Shown here one piece after another: positions 19,500 to 27,884 of a DNA stretch of 64,000 bases; position 1 is the stretch's first letter, and each line of letters starts with the position of its first letter. Under the pieces are notes generated by a model that was not told the origin of the DNA, did no database searches, and saw nothing but the letters and a program-made list of their open reading frames with translations. Source of the stretch: an uncultured Allomuricauda sp. (lineage in GTDB: Bacteria > Bacteroidota > Bacteroidia > Flavobacteriales > Flavobacteriaceae); contig NZ_CANLYK010000002.1 in the NCBI RefSeq assembly GCF_947495325.1, positions 186,001 to 250,000 on the forward strand, in the 5' to 3' direction. Position numbers and translations under genes: made by a program.

Positions 19500-20258
19500 C
19501 TAATCCAATTTTCTGACCCAAATATTTCTGTAGCTTACCCTGCTATTGTCTTTATGGTCTTGAAGCATTAAAGGAGCTTTCCCGTGGGCTTCATAGTTGG
19601 GCCATCCAATATATTTCGTTGGGCCTTCAAGAATAAAATTATCCTGAATTAGAACTCCATTGTGTAAAACAGTTATTGTTGCTGGTTTTTCAAGGTTTCC
19701 TCCTCTACTGAATTCCGGTGCATGGAAAATGATGTCATATGTATTCCATTCCCCTGAAGGTACAGAAGCCATCGCCAGTGGAACAGCCTGCTTATAAACG
19801 GATCCTACTTGACCATTTACATAGGTTGGGTTGTCGTTGTTATCCAGAACTTGGACTTCATATCTTCTTTGTAGAAAAATTCCGCTATTCGCTCTATGCT
19901 GACCTTCCCGTTGTATTTCTGCCGGTGATCTCCATTCAATATGAAGCTGCATACTTCCAAAATTTTCTTTTGTTTGAATATTCCCGGTCTTGTCCTTAAC
20001 CGTCATGCTTCCATCATCATTTAAATGCCATTTTACCGCAGTGCTGTCAGTACTGCTAACCCATTTTGAAAATTCCTTTCCATCAAAAAGAACAGTGGCA
20101 TCGCTTGGAGCACTTCCATTTTTTCCTGGTACAACCTTTGGCGGGACGGGTTCATAATATTCGGTAGCTTCTGGTTTGGTAGGCTCTTTTTCCTGACCAA
20201 AAGTAATAGACACAACTAAGGCACACAGCAGCAATAGGATATTCTTGTATTTAGGCAT
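19500..20258 (-). CDS. Secreted DUF1080 protein (3-keto-disaccharide hydrolase family)
   Basis: A protein of 252 residues with a signal peptide (about 1-21). The single DUF1080 jelly-roll domain starts at about 55 (ATVLFDGKEFSKWVS) and includes NSGIFLQRRYEVQVLDN and a terminal SRVSYRNIWVRKL. DUF1080 proteins act on 3-keto-glycosides made by C3 dehydrogenases, releasing 3-keto sugars. It is the last gene of a three-gene run with a second DUF1080 protein and a TIM-barrel protein (1-base gap). Several DUF1080 proteins lack proven activity, so the substrate is inferred from context. Confidence 0.85.
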   Translation of the reverse strand: MPKYKNILLLLCALVVSITFGQEKEPTKPEATEYYEPVPPKVVPGKNGSAPSDATVLFDGKEFSKWVSSTDSTAVKWHLNDDGSMTVKDKTGNIQTKENFGSMQLHIEWRSPAEIQREGQHRANSGIFLQRRYEVQVLDNNDNPTYVNGQVGSVYKQAVPLAMASVPSGEWNTYDIIFHAPEFSRGGNLEKPATITVLHNGVLIQDNFILEGPTKYIGWPNYEAHGKAPLMLQDHKDNSRVSYRNIWVRKLD

Positions 20259-20259
20259 A

Positions 20260-21015
20260 TTATAGTTCCTTTATTTTTATGTTTCTATATCCAATCACTA
20301 TGGGTTCTCCGTGATCTTGTAATGCAATTTTCCCTGTTTGTGATTTCCCAAAGGCCTCCCAAGTGGCAAATTTGGATTTGGACACCATAGCATCCCAAGC
20401 CTCTCCGTTTACTGGAAATTCGGTAATCAGAATATCATTCAAAACCACACTGCCCTCATTGGTTTTATGGTTTATAGAAATTATATAGTGATTCCACTCT
20501 CCAACCGGTTTTACCACATTTTGAGTTGGTGAAACCATGTCATACAAAGCTCCTGCTTGATGGTTGGTTCCGTTCTTTGCGTCTGGATGATCTATATTAT
20601 CCAACACTTGAATCTCAGGACCCGTGGTATAGGGTTCTGGGTATTTTTCATCTTCAACTACCCCCCACATAATACCGCTATTTGCTCCACTATTTACCAT
20701 CCACTCCACTGAAAGCACAAAATTGGTGTATTCCTTGTCTGTTACGATATTGAAACGCTCTCCATCTTTTCGTGCTTCGGAAGTTTTGTTTAACAGCATA
20801 GCTCCATCTTCCAGGCTCCATGCTTCTTCAATGTCCCTTCCAGAATACACATGCCATCCATCCCAAGATGATCCATCAAACAAAACAGTCCACTCAGATT
20901 CTTCTTGTTCTATTTGTACTTCTGCTTCTTGCTCAACTTCTTTGGAATCTTCTTTTGGCTTTTCCTTACATGCAAAAACGACCAATACCAATGCGAACAC
21001 AACTATTTTTTTCAT
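20260..21015 (-). CDS. DUF1080 lipoprotein (3-keto-disaccharide hydrolase family)
   Basis: A protein of 251 residues. The signal peptide ends in a lipobox (VVFAC, Cys near 16), followed by a Lys/Glu-rich linker of about 25 residues and one DUF1080 domain from about 42 (WTVLFDGSSWDGWHVYSGR) to the end (VIGYRNIKIKEL). NSGIMWGV and EIQVLDNIDHPDA match the paralogue downstream, so the two probably arose by duplication and diverged. Lipidation would place it on the periplasmic or outer-membrane face. The start overlaps the end of the TIM-barrel gene by 4 bases. Confidence 0.85.
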   Translation of the reverse strand: MKKIVVFALVLVVFACKEKPKEDSKEVEQEAEVQIEQEESEWTVLFDGSSWDGWHVYSGRDIEEAWSLEDGAMLLNKTSEARKDGERFNIVTDKEYTNFVLSVEWMVNSGANSGIMWGVVEDEKYPEPYTTGPEIQVLDNIDHPDAKNGTNHQAGALYDMVSPTQNVVKPVGEWNHYIISINHKTNEGSVVLNDILITEFPVNGEAWDAMVSKSKFATWEAFGKSQTGKIALQDHGEPIVIGYRNIKIKEL

Positions 21016-22064
21016 AATCCCAGAATCTTTTTAAGTTTTTCAGTATCTGTATTCCCTCCGGCAAAATCATCAAAAGTCTTTGTTGTAGCTTCTATAATAT
21101 GATCGGCAATAAATTTTGCGCCTTCTCGCGCTCCTTGCTCCGGGCTTTTAATACAACATTCCCATTCCATAACGGCCCAAACATCACAACCATACTGTGT
21201 TAATTTGGAAAAAATAGTCTTGAAATCAATCTGGCCATCTCCTAAAGAACGGTATCTTCCAGCTCTATCTCCCCAATCATTGTAACCGCCAAATGCTCCC
21301 TTCTTTCCCGTAGGATTGAACTCGGAATCTTTAACATGAAATGATTTTATAAATTCATGATAATGATCAATGTAAGCGATATAATCCAACTGCTGTAATA
21401 CAAAGTGACTTGGATCATACAAAATATTAACCCGCTTATGATTCCCTGTCGCTTCTAAAAAGCGTTCAAAAGTATCCCCATCATGCAAATCCTCTCCGGG
21501 GTGAATTTCATAACAAACATCCACACCTTCTTCATCAAAATGGTTTAAGATAGGCATCCATCGTTTTGCCAACTCTTCAAAACCCATTTCTACCAATCCA
21601 GGGGGTCTCTGTGGCCAAGGATGCGCAGTATGCCAAAGCAATGAGCCAGAAAATGTAGCGTGCGCATTTATTCCTAGCCTTCGGCTTGCCGTAGCTGCTT
21701 TTTTTACCGTTTCAACTGCCCATTCTGTACGTGCTTTTGTATTATTTCTAACGGATTCAGGTGCAAAACCATCAAACATAATATCATAGGCCGGATGAAC
21801 TGCCACCAATTGACCTTGCAGGTGCGTGGACAGCTCAGTGATTTCCAAACCATATGAATTGATTTTTCCCTTTAACTCATCACAGTAATCTTGACTTTCC
21901 GCAGCCTTGTCCAAATCTATTAAAAAGGATTCCCATGTAGGAATTTGAATTCCTTTATACCCCAAACCAGAGGCCCACTTGCATAAACCATCCAAAGAAT
22001 TAAAAGGTGGTTGGCTATCTACAAATTGGGCAAGAAATACGGCAGGTCCTTTAATTGTTTTCAT
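21012..22064 (-). CDS. Sugar phosphate isomerase/epimerase-like TIM-barrel protein
   Basis: A protein of 350 residues with an AP-endonuclease-2-like TIM barrel and no signal peptide. Metal-ligand-type segments are visible: CYEIHPGEDLHDGD, NILYDPSHFVLQQLDY, SFHVKDSEF and a late VMEWECC. Relatives isomerise, epimerise or eliminate keto-sugars; in C3-oxidation clusters they act on 3-keto-glycosides. It is the first gene of an operon with two DUF1080 genes. The exact reaction cannot be read from the sequence. Confidence 0.82.
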   Translation of the reverse strand: MKTIKGPAVFLAQFVDSQPPFNSLDGLCKWASGLGYKGIQIPTWESFLIDLDKAAESQDYCDELKGKINSYGLEITELSTHLQGQLVAVHPAYDIMFDGFAPESVRNNTKARTEWAVETVKKAATASRRLGINAHATFSGSLLWHTAHPWPQRPPGLVEMGFEELAKRWMPILNHFDEEGVDVCYEIHPGEDLHDGDTFERFLEATGNHKRVNILYDPSHFVLQQLDYIAYIDHYHEFIKSFHVKDSEFNPTGKKGAFGGYNDWGDRAGRYRSLGDGQIDFKTIFSKLTQYGCDVWAVMEWECCIKSPEQGAREGAKFIADHIIEATTKTFDDFAGGNTDTEKLKKILGL

Positions 22065-22187
22065 CTAATTTGCTTTTATGCGATGTTTTGGATTAATTTT
22101 TTAGAATATTCGGTTATATTTAGTCCTAATATTTTCTTTTTCTTGGAAAGAGAAAAGTACTAAAAAAACCGAAAACTAATACCATAC

Positions 22188-22652
22188 ATGGAAAATAGTT
22201 CTGCTCGAAATCTCTGGGGTGATTTTTTGGATGCCCATTTGGAATTTGCTTCAGAAGATGCTCCAAAAGTAATTCGCTTCTGTGATAATGAAAAGGACGC
22301 AAATATCTGTGCAGATTTAGTTCGCAAGGATGTTAAGCGTGCTACGTCGCATTCTTTACTGGGACTGCAACTGCGGAAAGAGGAACTTCCAAAAATTGGA
22401 GATTTTGCCGTTGTTACGGATTGGTCAGGAAATGCCAAATGTATTATTCGAACTACCAGTGTACGATTGGTTCCTTATTTTGCGGTTAATTCTGAGCATG
22501 CACGATTGGAAGGTGAAGGTGATAAAAGTCTAGAGTATTGGCAAAAAACCCATTGGGATTATTATACTCGAGAACTCTCTCAATTTGATAGAAAACCAAG
22601 GGAGAGTATGATAGTAGTCTTTGAAAATTTTGAAAAACTGTTTGAAAAATAA
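22188..22652 (+). CDS. ASCH-domain protein
   Basis: A protein of 154 residues matching the ASCH (PUA-like) fold. DLVRKDVKRATSHSLLGLQL lies near the middle, followed by GDFAVVTDWSGNAKCIIRTTSV, as in the YqfB-related group of predicted RNA-binding proteins, some of which are amidohydrolases. It sits alone on the plus strand between two minus-strand sugar operons and carries its own terminator. No link to sugar metabolism is evident. Confidence 0.82.
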   Translation: MENSSARNLWGDFLDAHLEFASEDAPKVIRFCDNEKDANICADLVRKDVKRATSHSLLGLQLRKEELPKIGDFAVVTDWSGNAKCIIRTTSVRLVPYFAVNSEHARLEGEGDKSLEYWQKTHWDYYTRELSQFDRKPRESMIVVFENFEKLFEK

Positions 22653-22680
22653 AAATGGCCACAAAAGCGGCCATTTTTAT
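22651..22680. terminator. Bidirectional terminator after ASCH gene
   Basis: Stem AAAAATGGCC / GGCCATTTTT with loop ACAAAAGC starting at the stop codon of the ASCH gene. It works in both directions and also stops the minus-strand Gfo/Idh/MocA operon that ends at 22705. Confidence 0.9.
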
Positions 22681-22704
22681 TTTTATAGTGTATTACGCAA
22701 AGTA

Positions 22705-23841
22705 TTAGTCCAAATCTATCCAAACATTTCCTTGCTTGTGCGAAGTCACGGTGCTTTCAATAAAATTCAATCCCCGCACTCCATCCAACATCGTTGGAAA
22801 CTCACCATCATTGTATTTTTCACCTCGAATTGCCCGGGCAGCTCCTAAATATATATTGGCCATGGCATCAAAAATTCCTTCTGGATGCCCTGGTGGCAGT
22901 TTGGTCCCATCCAAAGATAATTCCGAGTTGTACGCATGACCTGGTTTGTATATTTGAACAGGTTCCGTATCGCTCATTTTGTAAAGGAAGTTTGGTTTTT
23001 CCTGTTCCCATCTAAAGGCTCCTTTTTCGCCATAAATAGCAATTGCCAAACCGTTTTCTTCCCCAGTTGCCACTTGACTGCCACGAATAACACCTTTTAC
23101 ATGTTTATCCATTCGGATAAGAACAGTTCCATCCACATCCATTTGATTATCATCATACAAATAATTAAAATCACACAACAATGATTTTATCTGTAATCCA
23201 GTGGTAAATTCAATCATGTTGAAAGCATGAACGCCTATATCTCCCATGCACGAACTTATCCCAGCTTTTTTAGGATCCAAACGCCAAACCGAAGAACGTT
23301 TTTCCTTATCATGGATGATAGTATTTATCCACCCTTGATAATATCTTGCGTCCACTTTATGGATTTTTCCCAAAGCTCCCGCTTTAATCATTTCCCGCAT
23401 TTGGCGTACCATAGGGTACCCCGTATATGTATGGGTAACGGCAAATACTGTTCCTGCTTTTTCCAACGTATCTTGAAGAATCTTGGCTTCTTCATACGTT
23501 GTGGTCATCGGTTTTTCGCAAATGACATGGAACCCATTTTCCAACAACTTTTTTGCCATTGGAAAGTGAAGAAAATTAGGCGTTAATATGGAACAGACTT
23601 GAATACGTTCATCCTCAGGAAGTTTTAATTCCTCTTCTACCAAAGTTTCAAAGTCTTTATAAATACGATTGGTAGGAACGTCAATTTCCTTTGCAAAATT
23701 TATACTTTGATCCAAATCTGGGTTAAAGACCGCACCAACAATCTCATAATTATCGTTAATAAACGAGGCTACTCTATGAAGTACTCCAATAAGGGAATCT
23801 CCCCCTCCTCCTAGAATTCCGAGTCTTATTTTTTTAGGCAT
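22705..23841 (-). CDS. Gfo/Idh/MocA family NAD(P)-dependent oxidoreductase
   Basis: A protein of 378 residues without a signal peptide. The N-terminal Rossmann fold has a glycine-rich GILGGGGDSLIG loop, and the family motif EKPMT follows near 118. The C-terminal alpha/beta domain holds GDIGVHAFNMIEF with the probable catalytic Asp and His. In C3-oxidation pathways such enzymes reduce 3-keto-glucose back to glucose or oxidise sugars at C3 inside the cell. It is the last gene of a five-gene minus-strand operon (13 bases after the MFS gene). Confidence 0.88.
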   Translation of the reverse strand: MPKKIRLGILGGGGDSLIGVLHRVASFINDNYEIVGAVFNPDLDQSINFAKEIDVPTNRIYKDFETLVEEELKLPEDERIQVCSILTPNFLHFPMAKKLLENGFHVICEKPMTTTYEEAKILQDTLEKAGTVFAVTHTYTGYPMVRQMREMIKAGALGKIHKVDARYYQGWINTIIHDKEKRSSVWRLDPKKAGISSCMGDIGVHAFNMIEFTTGLQIKSLLCDFNYLYDDNQMDVDGTVLIRMDKHVKGVIRGSQVATGEENGLAIAIYGEKGAFRWEQEKPNFLYKMSDTEPVQIYKPGHAYNSELSLDGTKLPPGHPEGIFDAMANIYLGAARAIRGEKYNDGEFPTMLDGVRGLNFIESTVTSHKQGNVWIDLD

Positions 23842-23854
23842 TATTCTATTAGTA

Positions 23855-25024
23855 TTAAGCTGTTTCTGTTTTTCTTTTCTTCATGTAAATATAAAGTCCA
23901 ATAAAGGCAACGATTAAAATCGCTGGTAGTATAGACATTGTTCTTAATGCTTCTGTCGCATTTGCATTATCCATTAAATTACCCATTACAGGCAAAACCA
24001 CAGATACTGAAAGCATCCCGGCACCACCCATTATGGACAATCCCAAAGCTCCTGTTTCAGGAAGGTATTCTGCAACAAAACCAAGCATGGTGGGCCAGAA
24101 AAATGTAACTCCAACTGCAAAAACTGCAGCGGCCGCGAATGTCATTCCCCCACTGGTAATGGTCAACAACCAAAGTCCTATAAATGTAAATATTGCTGAA
24201 AACAATAGCATCCCGGCAGGTTGCAATCTATGTATAACCTGGCCTGCAAAAGCACGTCCTAATGCCATGATGCCATTTATAAAGGCAAGCACCAATAAAG
24301 GTACTGCAACAGATTCCTTCAGCAATGATTCTATACGTTGGGTCGTGCCCAGTTCCGAGGCCGCAGTCAAAAACATACACAAGACCATAAAAATAAACAA
24401 TGGCTTACCTAAACTGGCAATCATTTTATTGTTGCTCACCCCCATTTGTACGCGTTCCGTAACCGGAAAACTTTGTCCCAAAAACATAAAGCCATAGATA
24501 ATTAACGGAATAAACAATACGCCTACCATTACCTGCCATCCAAGTCCCATAACGTCCATCACCAACCAGCCCACCAAAGAGCCAATCACAATCCCTCCAG
24601 GAAACCAAACATGAAAACGATTTAACATTTTTGTTTTATTCTTTGTATACATGGAGGCAATCATTGGGTTGAGCGCTGCTTCTACCATTCCGTTGCCTAT
24701 TCCCACAAATAGTGTTGCCAAGAACAACGAGGTTTGATCCTTTGCCAATATTGTCCATATGATTCCAATAGCATGGGTAATAAAAGCTATCCATGTAATT
24801 TTTTTTATGCCTAGTGAGTCAACTAAAGGTCCCCCAACTATCATGGCAATTGTAAAGCCCCAAAAGGCAGGAGTAAATGCCCATCCTATTTGCTCAAGTG
24901 TCAATCCAACACCCTCAGGGCCAAAAACAGTTTCTAATCTTGCCCTTATGGCAAACGTCATCGCGGTTACCAATAAAGCAACGCATGATGCAATAAATAA
25001 TCGGTTCTTGTTTACATTTTCCAT
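23855..25024 (-). CDS. MFS transporter, probable sugar importer
   Basis: A major facilitator superfamily protein of 389 residues with about 12 hydrophobic segments and a short cytoplasmic Lys/Arg tail. Helix 2-3 has GGPLVDSLGIKKITW, a weak form of the MFS loop motif. The substrate is not visible. Its place between a Gfo/Idh/MocA oxidoreductase and a nucleoside/sugar-type permease suggests uptake of a sugar or keto-sugar. Confidence 0.85.
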   Translation of the reverse strand: MENVNKNRLFIASCVALLVTAMTFAIRARLETVFGPEGVGLTLEQIGWAFTPAFWGFTIAMIVGGPLVDSLGIKKITWIAFITHAIGIIWTILAKDQTSLFLATLFVGIGNGMVEAALNPMIASMYTKNKTKMLNRFHVWFPGGIVIGSLVGWLVMDVMGLGWQVMVGVLFIPLIIYGFMFLGQSFPVTERVQMGVSNNKMIASLGKPLFIFMVLCMFLTAASELGTTQRIESLLKESVAVPLLVLAFINGIMALGRAFAGQVIHRLQPAGMLLFSAIFTFIGLWLLTITSGGMTFAAAAVFAVGVTFFWPTMLGFVAEYLPETGALGLSIMGGAGMLSVSVVLPVMGNLMDNANATEALRTMSILPAILIVAFIGLYIYMKKRKTETA

Positions 25025-25046
25025 GTTTCTAAAATATATTGGTTTT

Positions 25047-26276
25047 TTAAGATTTATAAGTTACTTGTTCTTTTTTAAATAGCAAGGTGAACAACAGTAA
25101 TACCACAAAAGCAAATATGGCTGGAATAATCCAAACATTTTCCCAATTGTGCATATTTTCAGATATTAAATACATATCGGTAATCTTGCCAGCAATCCAA
25201 AAGCCTATTAACATCCCCACCCCATAGGTCGCCAAAGTAATAAGGCCTTGGGCAGCGCTTTTGTATTGTTCTCCAGCTTTGGAATCTGTATAGATTTGAC
25301 CGGATACAAAGAAAAAATCATAGCATATACCATGTAGGGCTATTCCAATTAAAAGCATGAACGCCATTTCTCCGGCATTACCATAGGCAAATAATAAGTA
25401 GCGGACTGTCCATGCCAACATTCCTAACATGATTGTTTTTTTGAATCCAAATTTTTTGAAAAAGTATGGAAGCAATAGCATAAAAAATACTTCTGATGCC
25501 TGCCCAATGGTCATCTTTCCGGTAGGGTTGCCCATCCCAATTTCTGAAAGAAATGGATTTGCATTTTGGTAATAAAATGCCAAGGGTATGCATATGAGTA
25601 TTGAGGCGAGAAAGAAGACGAGAAAATTTTTATCCTTTAAAAGCTTTAGTGCATCCAGTCCCAACAAACTTGAAATGTTAACCCTTTCATTCCCTAATAC
25701 TTTTGGTGGGGTCTTTGGTAAGGCAAAGCTAAAAATGCCTAGAATTGTAGAAGCTATCGCCACCATTAAAAAAGTGTTCTTTAGCATTCCTGCCGACCTT
25801 CCTTCAAGGGAATCCCAAAGAAATACATAACTAATAATCAAACCAGCGACAATCCAGCCAATTGTTCCAAAGACTCGAACCAAGGAGAACTCCTTAGCGG
25901 GGTCTTTCATTTGGTTGAATGCAATTGAATTAACCAAAGCTAGGGTTGGCATGTATAAAACCATGTACCCAAAAACGTAGGGGTAAAAGGAACTAAAACT
26001 ATCTGCGCCATACATTTGATACATTAAAAATGCCCCGAAAAGGTGTAAAATACCTAAAATTCGTTCCGCATTAAAATATCTGTCGGCTATCAACCCTATA
26101 ATAAACGGGGCAATAATAGCACCCCATGATTGCGTTGAAAAAGCCAATGCTATTTCTCCACCAGTGGCCTTTAAATTTTCTCCAAGAAAAGTACCAAGTG
26201 TAACGAACCATCCTCCCCAAATGAAAAATTCTAAAAACATCATAAAGGAGAGTTGAAACTTAATTTTTGGACTCAT
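25047..26276 (-). CDS. NupG-type nucleoside:H+ symporter family MFS protein
   Basis: A protein of 409 residues with 12 hydrophobic segments. The N-terminal FQLSFMMFLEFFIWGGWFVT and the GLIADRYFNAERILG loop are typical of the nucleoside permease (NupG/XapB) group. Marine Bacteroidota often carry this group in sugar clusters, where the true substrate is probably a sugar. The ATG at 26276 (MSPKIKFQ) gives a 10-base gap to the DinB gene; a longer frame would overlap it. Confidence 0.85.
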   Translation of the reverse strand: MSPKIKFQLSFMMFLEFFIWGGWFVTLGTFLGENLKATGGEIALAFSTQSWGAIIAPFIIGLIADRYFNAERILGILHLFGAFLMYQMYGADSFSSFYPYVFGYMVLYMPTLALVNSIAFNQMKDPAKEFSLVRVFGTIGWIVAGLIISYVFLWDSLEGRSAGMLKNTFLMVAIASTILGIFSFALPKTPPKVLGNERVNISSLLGLDALKLLKDKNFLVFFLASILICIPLAFYYQNANPFLSEIGMGNPTGKMTIGQASEVFFMLLLPYFFKKFGFKKTIMLGMLAWTVRYLLFAYGNAGEMAFMLLIGIALHGICYDFFFVSGQIYTDSKAGEQYKSAAQGLITLATYGVGMLIGFWIAGKITDMYLISENMHNWENVWIIPAIFAFVVLLLFTLLFKKEQVTYKS

Positions 26277-26286
26277 AAAAGAGAAG

Positions 26287-26730
26287 TTACCTTTTATAGA
26301 ATATATAGTCCAACGATTCTGGTTCAATTCCATTCGCTCGAAAATCCGCCAAAATCTGTCCTCTATGGTGCGTGGAATGATTTACCACATGAAAAAGTAT
26401 GTCCTTGAGCTCGTTTGCATATGTTCTTCCCTTGCTGTTTTCATAATCTATTCTTTTGCTGAAATCATCTGTATTGGTTATAATTTCAAAAGAAGTTCTT
26501 TGATTTTCGTAATGAATTCCCTCCCAACTTTCAATCAAGTGCACTTGCCAAACATCAAACTCTACTGGTTTATCGACAATTCTTTTGTTCCATCTGTGAT
26601 GTGCGTTCAAAATATGACTAAAGAAGTTTATACTCTTTTCCGGAACCTGTTCCATAGCAACGCACTGCTCAATGAGTTTTTTATTGCAGTAGAAATTATA
26701 ATCAAAGAGTTGGTGTAAAAACCCCTTCAT
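26287..26730 (-). CDS. DinB-family four-helix protein
   Basis: A protein of 147 residues of the DinB/YfiT-like metal-binding four-helix bundle. HHRWNKRI in helix 2 and the HSTHHRGQ motif in helix 3-4 supply the histidine triad. Members are often thiol-dependent S-transferases, and many are uncharacterised. It lies in the middle of the sugar operon (11 bases after the TIM-barrel gene), which is unusual for a presumed stress protein. Confidence 0.85.
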   Translation of the reverse strand: MKGFLHQLFDYNFYCNKKLIEQCVAMEQVPEKSINFFSHILNAHHRWNKRIVDKPVEFDVWQVHLIESWEGIHYENQRTSFEIITNTDDFSKRIDYENSKGRTYANELKDILFHVVNHSTHHRGQILADFRANGIEPESLDYIFYKR

Positions 26731-26741
26731 AAACTAAATTT

Positions 26742-27752
26742 TTATGCAGATTGATTAAGTAATTTTAGCAACAAGCTTTTTGTGGCTAGTATTCCTTCTT
26801 CTTCGCTCAGTTCTTTTCCTTCATATTCCACTCCTATATAGCCAGAATAACCTGCATCTTTAACAATTTCCATCATACGAACATAATCCGTGTTGGTCTC
26901 GTTACCTAGTTCATCAAAATCATGCGATTTTGCACTTACTGCTTTTGCAAAAGGCATTAATTCTGTAATTCCTTTGTAACGATCATACTCCTCAACACAA
27001 GCTGTATCAAAGTAAGACCCGTCTTCTCTTTTTACACAAAAGTTACCAAAATCCGGAAGTGTTCCGCAGTTGGGCAGATTTACTTTTTCAATTACTTGAA
27101 CCAGCATAGTGGCATTTGAAGAAAATCCTCCATGATTTTCTACAATGACATTGATGTTTTTATCCTGTGCATACTTGGAAAGCTGTGTAAGGCCATCAAT
27201 AGATGCCGGAGTCCATTCCTCAGCAATCTTGCTACCCATTAGGTTCACCCTTACGGAATGACAGCCCAAGGCTTTAGCTGCATCTACCCACTTAAAATGA
27301 TTCTCCACAGCGGCTTTTCTTTCTTTTTCATCTGCTGCCGACAAATCCCCTTCATGGTCGATCATAATAATCAGATTTTCCAATCCATGCTTTTCACTTT
27401 CCGCTTTGGATTTTTCTACAAACCTATCCATAGCTTCTTTAGAAAAATTAGCGGCTTTGAGCTCATCTTCATATAGCTGGCTTACATACTCTAAGCCAGA
27501 AAACCCCCAACCTTTGGCTTTTTCAGCAAATAGATAAGGATCTAGTCCTTCTTCTTTGATCATTCTGTGTATGGACCATTGAGCAAGCGAAAGTTTAAAT
27601 AATGGCTCAACATGAGTATCCAATGAAGTATCTTCCTCTACCTCTGTATCTACCATTTCCTTCTTCTTGTTTTGTTTACAACCATATACGCCTAATATGG
27701 ATAATGCAATTCCGGCTTGGGCACTATTTTGAATAAAAATCCTTCTCTTCAT
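26742..27752 (-). CDS. Exported sugar phosphate isomerase/epimerase-like TIM-barrel protein
   Basis: A protein of 336 residues. The N-terminus KRRIFIQNSAQAG has a twin-arginine character and ends in a lipobox-like VYGC (Cys about 25), then a Lys/Glu-rich linker, so it is probably an exported lipoprotein. The TIM barrel (about 50-335) has LIIMIDHEGD, VIVENHGGFSSNA, TLPDFGNF, AKSHDFDE and GVEYEGKEL segments carrying the metal ligands. This is the family of 3-keto-glycoside isomerases/eliminases and of inosose-type enzymes. It is the first gene of a five-gene operon, divergent from the GMC dehydrogenase, with a palindromic operator upstream. Confidence 0.82.
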   Translation of the reverse strand: MKRRIFIQNSAQAGIALSILGVYGCKQNKKKEMVDTEVEEDTSLDTHVEPLFKLSLAQWSIHRMIKEEGLDPYLFAEKAKGWGFSGLEYVSQLYEDELKAANFSKEAMDRFVEKSKAESEKHGLENLIIMIDHEGDLSAADEKERKAAVENHFKWVDAAKALGCHSVRVNLMGSKIAEEWTPASIDGLTQLSKYAQDKNINVIVENHGGFSSNATMLVQVIEKVNLPNCGTLPDFGNFCVKREDGSYFDTACVEEYDRYKGITELMPFAKAVSAKSHDFDELGNETNTDYVRMMEIVKDAGYSGYIGVEYEGKELSEEEGILATKSLLLKLLNQSA

Positions 27753-27784
27753 AAGGTATTTTGAAATATTGGATAAAATTAAAA

Positions 27785-27800
27785 ACTATAACGTTATAGT
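27785..27800. promoter_or_regulatory. Perfect 16-bp palindrome with central CG, LacI-type operator candidate
   Basis: ACTATAACGTTATAGT is its own reverse complement. It lies in the 132-bp divergent region between the TIM-barrel operon (33 bases upstream of its start) and the GMC dehydrogenase (85 bases upstream). The AACGTT centre is characteristic of LacI/GalR-family operators. It abuts a TAATTTTA candidate -7 element (27774-27781, minus strand). Confidence 0.6.
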
Positions 27801-27855
27801 GGTAAATTCTCAATAAACATAGGGAATAAATGTAGAAAATTAATTTAATAATTAA

Positions 27856-27863
27856 TACATTTA
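27856..27863 (+). promoter_or_regulatory. Candidate -7 element of the GMC dehydrogenase operon
   Basis: TACATTTA differs from TAnnTTTG only in the last base and lies 21 bases before the ATG at 27885. Confidence 0.4.
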
Positions 27864-27884
27864 TGAAATAAACAATCCTTTTAA

